Shown here: positions 5,704-8,328 of the stretch, piece after piece | Layout: the number at the start of each line of letters is the position of its first letter | How positions within the stretch are numbered: position 1 is the stretch's first letter | Assembly (NCBI GenBank): GCA_036568625.1 | Contig: DATCSF010000293.1 | Location: forward strand, 1-8,328 | DNA: 8,328 nt | Source: 66-474 sp036568625 | GTDB taxonomy: Bacteria > Pseudomonadota > Gammaproteobacteria > Xanthomonadales > Rhodanobacteraceae | Reading direction: 5' to 3' | Notes under the pieces: model-generated | What the model saw: only the letters and a program-made list of their open reading frames with translations | Told to the model about the DNA's origin: nothing | Databases searched by the model: none | Made by a program: the position numbers and the translations under genes

Positions 5704-7833
5704 ATGCCACATGTGGGACGCCGCAACCTTCTCAAGCTCGCCGCAGGTATCGCGACGTGGGTAGCGTTACCTTCCTGGGCCCGCAAGTCGTCCCCGGGTG
5801 GGGGCGCGTCTCCCTTGCCGGGCGCGGCTGCGCTGCGCGGTTCCGGTGGCGATCGGGCGCTGGTGGCCGATGACAGCTTGGCGATCGGTTTTGACGACCA
5901 GTTGCATACCCGGGTGTTTGCGCGCGATCGCGCCATCACCGGCCACGATGCCAGTGAGGCGCTGTTGGGGAAGGACGGCGACCTTGCGGCCTTCCACTTC
6001 ACCGGCCATCGGGTCGAACCCATCGCCGACCCACAGCATGGTGACGGCACCCGCCACACCGTGACCGGGCGCTCGGACACGGCGATCGAGAAGACCGTCG
6101 AGGTTGCCTTTTTCTCGCGCCATCCCGGCATGGCGGTGTTGCAGGTGCACTACCGGAATCACGGGGCGCAGCCATTGATGGTGAACGGCTGGCGAAACGT
6201 CGCGCACGAATTGCCCGACGCGCCGGGTGGCTTCTGGAGTTTCTCGGGTACCACCCACCAAGACCGGCGCGACTGGGTGCAACCGGTCGGGAAGGCGTTC
6301 GATCAACGCAATACGCTTGGAATGGATGCGTCGGACTACGGTGGAGGAACACCGGTCGCCAATGTGTGGCGTCGCGACGTCGGCATCGCCGTGGGGCACC
6401 TGGAACCCGTGGCACGCCTGCTTGACCTGCCGGTGCGCAAAACGCGGCGCGGTGCGGCCATCGCAGTCGAATCCACACACCCAGCCACGCTGGCACCCGG
6501 CGAAACGCTGACGACCGAGCGCACCTTGCTGTGCGTGCACCACGGCGACCATTTCGCACCGCTGAAGCAATATCGCGACTTCATGGCGGAGCAGGGGCTG
6601 ATCGCGCCCGTGGCGCCGGCGGCTGCGTTCGCGCCCGTCTGGTGTACTTGGGGCTATGGGCGCGACTTCACCCGTGAGCAAATCCTGGCGACGCTGCCGA
6701 AGGTGCGCGAGCTGGGTTTTGGCTGGGCCGTGCTCGACGATGGCTGGCAAACCAACGAGGGCGACTGGCGGGTCGATCGGCGCAAATTCCCGCGTGGCGA
6801 AGATGACATGCGCGCCTTCGCGCGCGCCGTGAAGGACGCGGGCTTGCGGCCACGCCTGTGGCTTGCACCGCTGGCGGCCGATCCGGGCAGCGACATCCTG
6901 CACGACCACCCCGACATGTTGCTGCTCGACCAGAATGGCTCGGTCCAGAAAATCAGCTGGTGGAACGCGTTCACCCAGTGCCCCGCTTATCGACCCACGG
7001 TCGATTACTACGTCGCTTTGGTAACGAAGATCATTGGCGACTGGGGCTTTGACGGCATCAAATTCGACGGACAGTATCTCAACGCCGTCGCGCCCTGCTA
7101 CAACCCGGCGCACCACCACGCGCGCCCGGAAGAGTCGTGCGAGAAGCTGGCCGACTTCTGGAAGGCGATCCACGAAGCCGTGCACAAGGCAAACCCCGAC
7201 GCGGTGGTCGAATTGTGCCCTTGCGGCACCGCGTTCGCCTTCCACAACCTGCCTGCGACTGACCAGTACCCGGCATCGGATCCGACCTCGTCCTGGCAGG
7301 TGCGCAGCAAGGGAAAATCCATGAAGGCGTTGATGGGCGACCGCAGCAGCTATGCGGGGGACCATGTCGAACTGAGCGACGGCGGGAAGGATTTTGCGTC
7401 CAGCGTCGGCATCGGTGCGGTGATCTCGACCAAGTTCACCTGGCCGAAAGACACCGACCACCCCTCCGAGCCGCTGCCACCCGGCGGCCTGGTGCTGACG
7501 CCGGAAAAGGAGGCGCTCTGGCGCAAGTGGAGCGAGTTGTACCGGCAGCACATGTTGCCGCACGGTGAATACCTCGGCGCGCTGTACGACATCGGCTTCG
7601 ACCGTCCCGAGGCGCATGCCATCGCCAAGGACGATGCGCTTTACTACACCTTCTACGCCGACCGTTGGGACGGACGTGTGGAGTTGCGGGGCCTGGCCGC
7701 CGGCCGTTATCGCGTTCGCGACCTGTTCAATGACGTCGAGCTTGGCGTGGTCGATGCGAAAGCCAACACCTTGCACGCGCGCTTCGAACATTTCCTGTTG
7801 CTCAAGGCAACGCCCATCGGGAAATCCGCATGA
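5704..7833 (+). CDS. Tat-exported GH36 alpha-galactosidase-type glycoside hydrolase
   Basis: This 709-residue enzyme should cleave terminal alpha-galactosides or alpha-N-acetylgalactosaminides with retention. It begins with a twin-arginine signal (GRRNLLK at 5-11, hydrophobic LAAGIATWVAL, cut near PSWA at 26), so it is probably exported folded to the periplasm. A beta-sandwich spans about 45-300, the TIM-barrel catalytic domain about 305-600, and a C-terminal beta domain about 620-705. Visible GH36 signatures are WCTWGYG (313-319), LDDGW (344-348), GIKFDGQ (451-457) with D455 as probable nucleophile, and ASDPTSSW (524-531) with D526 as probable acid/base. CPCG (505-508) and other cysteines (314, 426, 465, 479) cluster in the barrel. 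The ATG at 5704 is preferred: GGGAG sits 7 bases upstream and the Tat signal begins there. A TTG 42 bases earlier lies inside a palindrome. It heads an operon with the overlapping transporter gene. Galactose versus GalNAc specificity cannot be decided by eye. Confidence 0.92.
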   Translation: MPHVGRRNLLKLAAGIATWVALPSWARKSSPGGGASPLPGAAALRGSGGDRALVADDSLAIGFDDQLHTRVFARDRAITGHDASEALLGKDGDLAAFHFTGHRVEPIADPQHGDGTRHTVTGRSDTAIEKTVEVAFFSRHPGMAVLQVHYRNHGAQPLMVNGWRNVAHELPDAPGGFWSFSGTTHQDRRDWVQPVGKAFDQRNTLGMDASDYGGGTPVANVWRRDVGIAVGHLEPVARLLDLPVRKTRRGAAIAVESTHPATLAPGETLTTERTLLCVHHGDHFAPLKQYRDFMAEQGLIAPVAPAAAFAPVWCTWGYGRDFTREQILATLPKVRELGFGWAVLDDGWQTNEGDWRVDRRKFPRGEDDMRAFARAVKDAGLRPRLWLAPLAADPGSDILHDHPDMLLLDQNGSVQKISWWNAFTQCPAYRPTVDYYVALVTKIIGDWGFDGIKFDGQYLNAVAPCYNPAHHHARPEESCEKLADFWKAIHEAVHKANPDAVVELCPCGTAFAFHNLPATDQYPASDPTSSWQVRSKGKSMKALMGDRSSYAGDHVELSDGGKDFASSVGIGAVISTKFTWPKDTDHPSEPLPPGGLVLTPEKEALWRKWSELYRQHMLPHGEYLGALYDIGFDRPEAHAIAKDDALYYTFYADRWDGRVELRGLAAGRYRVRDLFNDVELGVVDAKANTLHARFEHFLLLKATPIGKSA

Positions 7834-8328
7834 CCAGCGCGGTCGGTTCCTCCGCTCGCCGCATGTGGGTGGGTTGCTCGCTCACGACCGTGGCGCTGTG
7901 GGGCGTCTGGGGTGCGCTTTCGGGATTGTCGGCGGAACACGGGTTCCCCGAGACGCTGGTCTATTGCGTATGGGCGCTGACGATGATTCCGCCGGCGGTG
8001 ATCGTGCTGTGGCTGGGCGGCTGGAAGCTCGATCGCACCCCGCGCGCGCTTGCCTACGGGCTGATGATCGGCCTGCTCGGCGCCGGCGGGCAGATGCTGC
8101 TGTTCCACACCCTGACCATCGGGCCGGCCTATTTCATCTTCCCCATCATCTCGCTGTCGCCCGTGGTGACCATCGTCCTGTCGTTTGCGTTGCTGCGCGA
8201 ACGCACCGGGCGCGCGGGCACGCTGGGCATCGTGCTTGCGCTGGTGGCGTTGCCGTTGTTGAACCTGTCGGCGGGTGGCAGCGACGGGGCAGGAATAGGC
8301 TGGTTCCTGCAATCGATGCTGATCATGC
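7830..8328 (+). CDS. DMT/EamA-family inner-membrane transporter (partial, 3' end outside window)
   Basis: The frame opens with ATG at 7830, overlapping the GH36 stop in ATGA, and stays open to the window edge (166 codons seen). Five complete hydrophobic helices are visible at about residues 12-33, 42-63, 74-93, 98-122 and 128-147, and a sixth begins near 155. The segment GPAYFIFPIISLSPVVTI followed by LLRER is typical of the first EamA repeat of drug/metabolite transporters, which usually have ten helices, so roughly half is missing. Such proteins move amino acids, nucleotide sugars or sugars (RhaT and GlcU belong to the same superfamily). The 4-base overlap implies translational coupling and a shared transcript with the glycosidase. 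It is therefore a candidate importer of the released sugar or an exporter of a by-product. A second ATG at 7863 has no better ribosome binding site. Confidence 0.85.
   Translation, partial: MTSAVGSSARRMWVGCSLTTVALWGVWGALSGLSAEHGFPETLVYCVWALTMIPPAVIVLWLGGWKLDRTPRALAYGLMIGLLGAGGQMLLFHTLTIGPAYFIFPIISLSPVVTIVLSFALLRERTGRAGTLGIVLALVALPLLNLSAGGSDGAGIGWFLQSMLIM

Noticed and set aside
5767..7791. 674-codon open frame on the minus strand, antisense to the GH36 gene
   Set aside because: It is a shadow of the GH36 codon pattern and gives an Arg/His/Val-rich sequence with no family resemblance. The GH36 motifs prove the plus-strand reading.
1..8328. CRISPR array, tRNA/rRNA genes, intact insertion sequence or phage genes
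   Set aside because: No regularly spaced repeats, cloverleaf-like arms, transposase or phage motifs were seen on either strand.

Overview
The window looks like a carbohydrate-utilisation locus from a high-GC Gram-negative bacterium, most likely a xanthomonad-type gammaproteobacterium (Xanthomonadaceae/Rhodanobacteraceae). This rests on the Xanthomonas/Caulobacter style of its TonB-dependent receptor, on signal peptides for a periplasmic compartment, and on strongly GC-ending codons. I cannot name the species from sequence alone.

Layout, left to right. Positions 1-84 may hold the edge of a neighbouring gene, unidentified. Positions 85-508 carry no convincing gene but contain clear dyad symmetries just past the 3' end of the receptor gene. 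Positions 509-3421 (minus) encode an intact 970-residue TonB-dependent outer-membrane receptor. Diverging from it across a 124-bp AT-rich gap is an AgaR-like DeoR-family regulator (3546-4325, plus). A 167-bp GC-rich convergent gap follows, then a secreted amidohydrolase-2 family protein (4493-5593, minus). A second AT-rich divergent gap (5594-5703) separates it from a Tat-exported GH36 alpha-galactosidase-type glycoside hydrolase (5704-7833, plus). The GH36 stop overlaps by 4 bp the start of a DMT/EamA-family membrane transporter (7830 onward), which runs off the right edge.

How the parts may fit together (inference): the receptor takes an alpha-galactoside or alpha-N-acetylgalactosaminide across the outer membrane, the GH36 enzyme cleaves it in the periplasm, the amidohydrolase processes a product or companion substituent, and the DMT protein moves a product across the inner membrane. 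The regulator would sense a phosphorylated sugar. The best evidence for one regulon is a shared motif close to TAACGAAACA. It occurs in both divergent gaps and resembles the TTTCGTTT-like operators of AgaR/DeoR repressors. No sugar kinase, deacetylase or isomerase lies in the window, so the pathway is incomplete here and the substrate is unproven.
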